Assembly: GCA_018398585.1 (NCBI GenBank)
Contig: JAGTTD010000018.1
Coordinates: 12,593,501 to 12,657,500, forward strand
Source of the DNA: Simmondsia chinensis
Taxonomy: Eukaryota; Streptophyta; Magnoliopsida; Caryophyllales; Simmondsiaceae
Direction: 5' to 3'
Length of the DNA: 64,000 nucleotides
Under the pieces are notes generated by a model. The model searched no databases and was not told the DNA's origin. It saw only the letters and a list, made by a program, of their open reading frames with translations. A program made the translations under genes and the position numbers. The number at the start of each line of letters is the position of its first letter. The first letter of the stretch is position 1. This document shows, piece by piece, positions 63,470-64,000 of this stretch.

Positions 63470-64000
63470 ATCCCTCCGTCTTGAATAGCTTCTTGTCCTC
63501 AAGAAGTGAAACTCGAAAATAAGCTCTTCAAGAAATTGTAGTCCTCCCATGTTGTAAAGTGCTCATTTAAGTTGCTCCAAGTGACTTGGACTTGGTGAAT
63601 CTTCCGGTTGTTCAGCTGCATCACTCGTTCAGATTTGACAGATCGTGGTTGCTGCAGTAAAATGCCATTTGCTTCAGCTATGGGCGGGTTTTGGCTTGTA
63701 TCGGCATTTTTCTTAACCTGTTTTTTAAGGAGGGACACATGAAACACTGGGTGAACGTAAGAATGTGAGGGTAAGTCGAGTTTGTAAGCCACAATGCCAA
63801 TTTTTTCCACAATTTTGTAAGGACCGAAGTAACGAGCACACAACTTGAAGTTGAGTTGAACAGCCACAGTTGATTGTCTATAGGGTTGTAGTTTGAGGTA
63901 GACCATGTCCCCGACTTCATAGTTCTTGTCTACCCTCTTCTTATCCGCATAATGCTTCATACGGGCCTGAGCTTGCTGGAGATTGTCCTTAAGCGATTGG
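63470..64000 (-). mobile_element. Gypsy G integrase C-terminus with chromodomain-type module (cut by window end)
   Basis: The minus-strand frame is open from the window end region to 63499: QSLKDNLQQAQARM, KHYADKKRVDKNYEVGDMVY, LKLQPYRQSTVAVQ, LCARYFGPYKIVEKIGIVAY (GPY/F block), [20 protein letters not shown], then VQVTWSNLNEHFTTWEDYNF and LKSLFSSF (chromodomain-like end). No stop in about 160 codons. It is the same family as gypsy H, but intact here. The rest lies beyond 64000. Confidence 0.9.

Noticed and set aside
1..64000. Chloroplast or mitochondrial inserts, pararetrovirus sequence, or bacterial gene clusters
   Set aside because: No organellar gene, movement or coat protein, or bacterial-type operon was recognised; all RT sequences fit copia or gypsy order, and the LINE sequences lack RT.

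Overview
This window is nuclear DNA of a flowering plant, most likely a eudicot. It is AT-rich. It holds one intact three-exon gene with canonical GT-AG introns in a dense mosaic of decayed Ty1-copia and Ty3-gypsy LTR retrotransposons, LINE pieces, hAT- and Mutator-type elements and SINEs. Nothing in it looks bacterial, viral or organellar. The species cannot be named from sequence alone.

The one intact gene lies at 24951-28125 (+) and encodes a 362-residue Gfo/Idh/MocA-family oxidoreductase of the Arabidopsis At4g09670 type. Its exons are 24951-25418, 26018-26323 and 27811-28125. Intron 2 carries a Mutator-type MITE and a chimeric SINE with a 5S-rRNA-like head and an Au-SINE-like tail. A second MITE starts 44 bp after the stop codon. 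A broken copy of exon 3 with its flanks lies about 35 kb downstream at 62579-62893.

Layout. 1-5.8 kb: decayed gypsy and copia pieces and a palindromic minisatellite. 6.1-9.3 kb: a MITE, a solo LTR with matching target duplications and two SINEs. 9.7-24.5 kb: a three-level nest, in which a LINE is split by Copia A (9766-23489) and Copia A is split by Copia B (10589-19156); both insertions have matching 5-bp target duplications. 24.9-28.1 kb: the gene. 28.6-34.7 kb: a gypsy element with gag only, whose 5' LTR holds a deleted hAT transposon. 35.1-47.4 kb: a minus-strand copia element (C) carrying two hAT MITEs and gypsy element D, which has an antisense plant-mobile-domain ORF. 49.2-60.9 kb: a minus-strand gypsy element (E) split by a younger plus-strand gypsy element (H), which itself holds a LINE 3' end. 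60.9-64 kb: an LTR-like repeat, the exon-3 pseudogene and a minus-strand gypsy element (G) running off the end.

All retroelement reading frames are broken. Relative ages follow from who interrupts whom: LINE before Copia A before Copia B, Copia C before D, E before H before the H-resident LINE. No RNA gene, CRISPR array or organellar insert was found. All coordinates, alignments and difference counts were made by eye.
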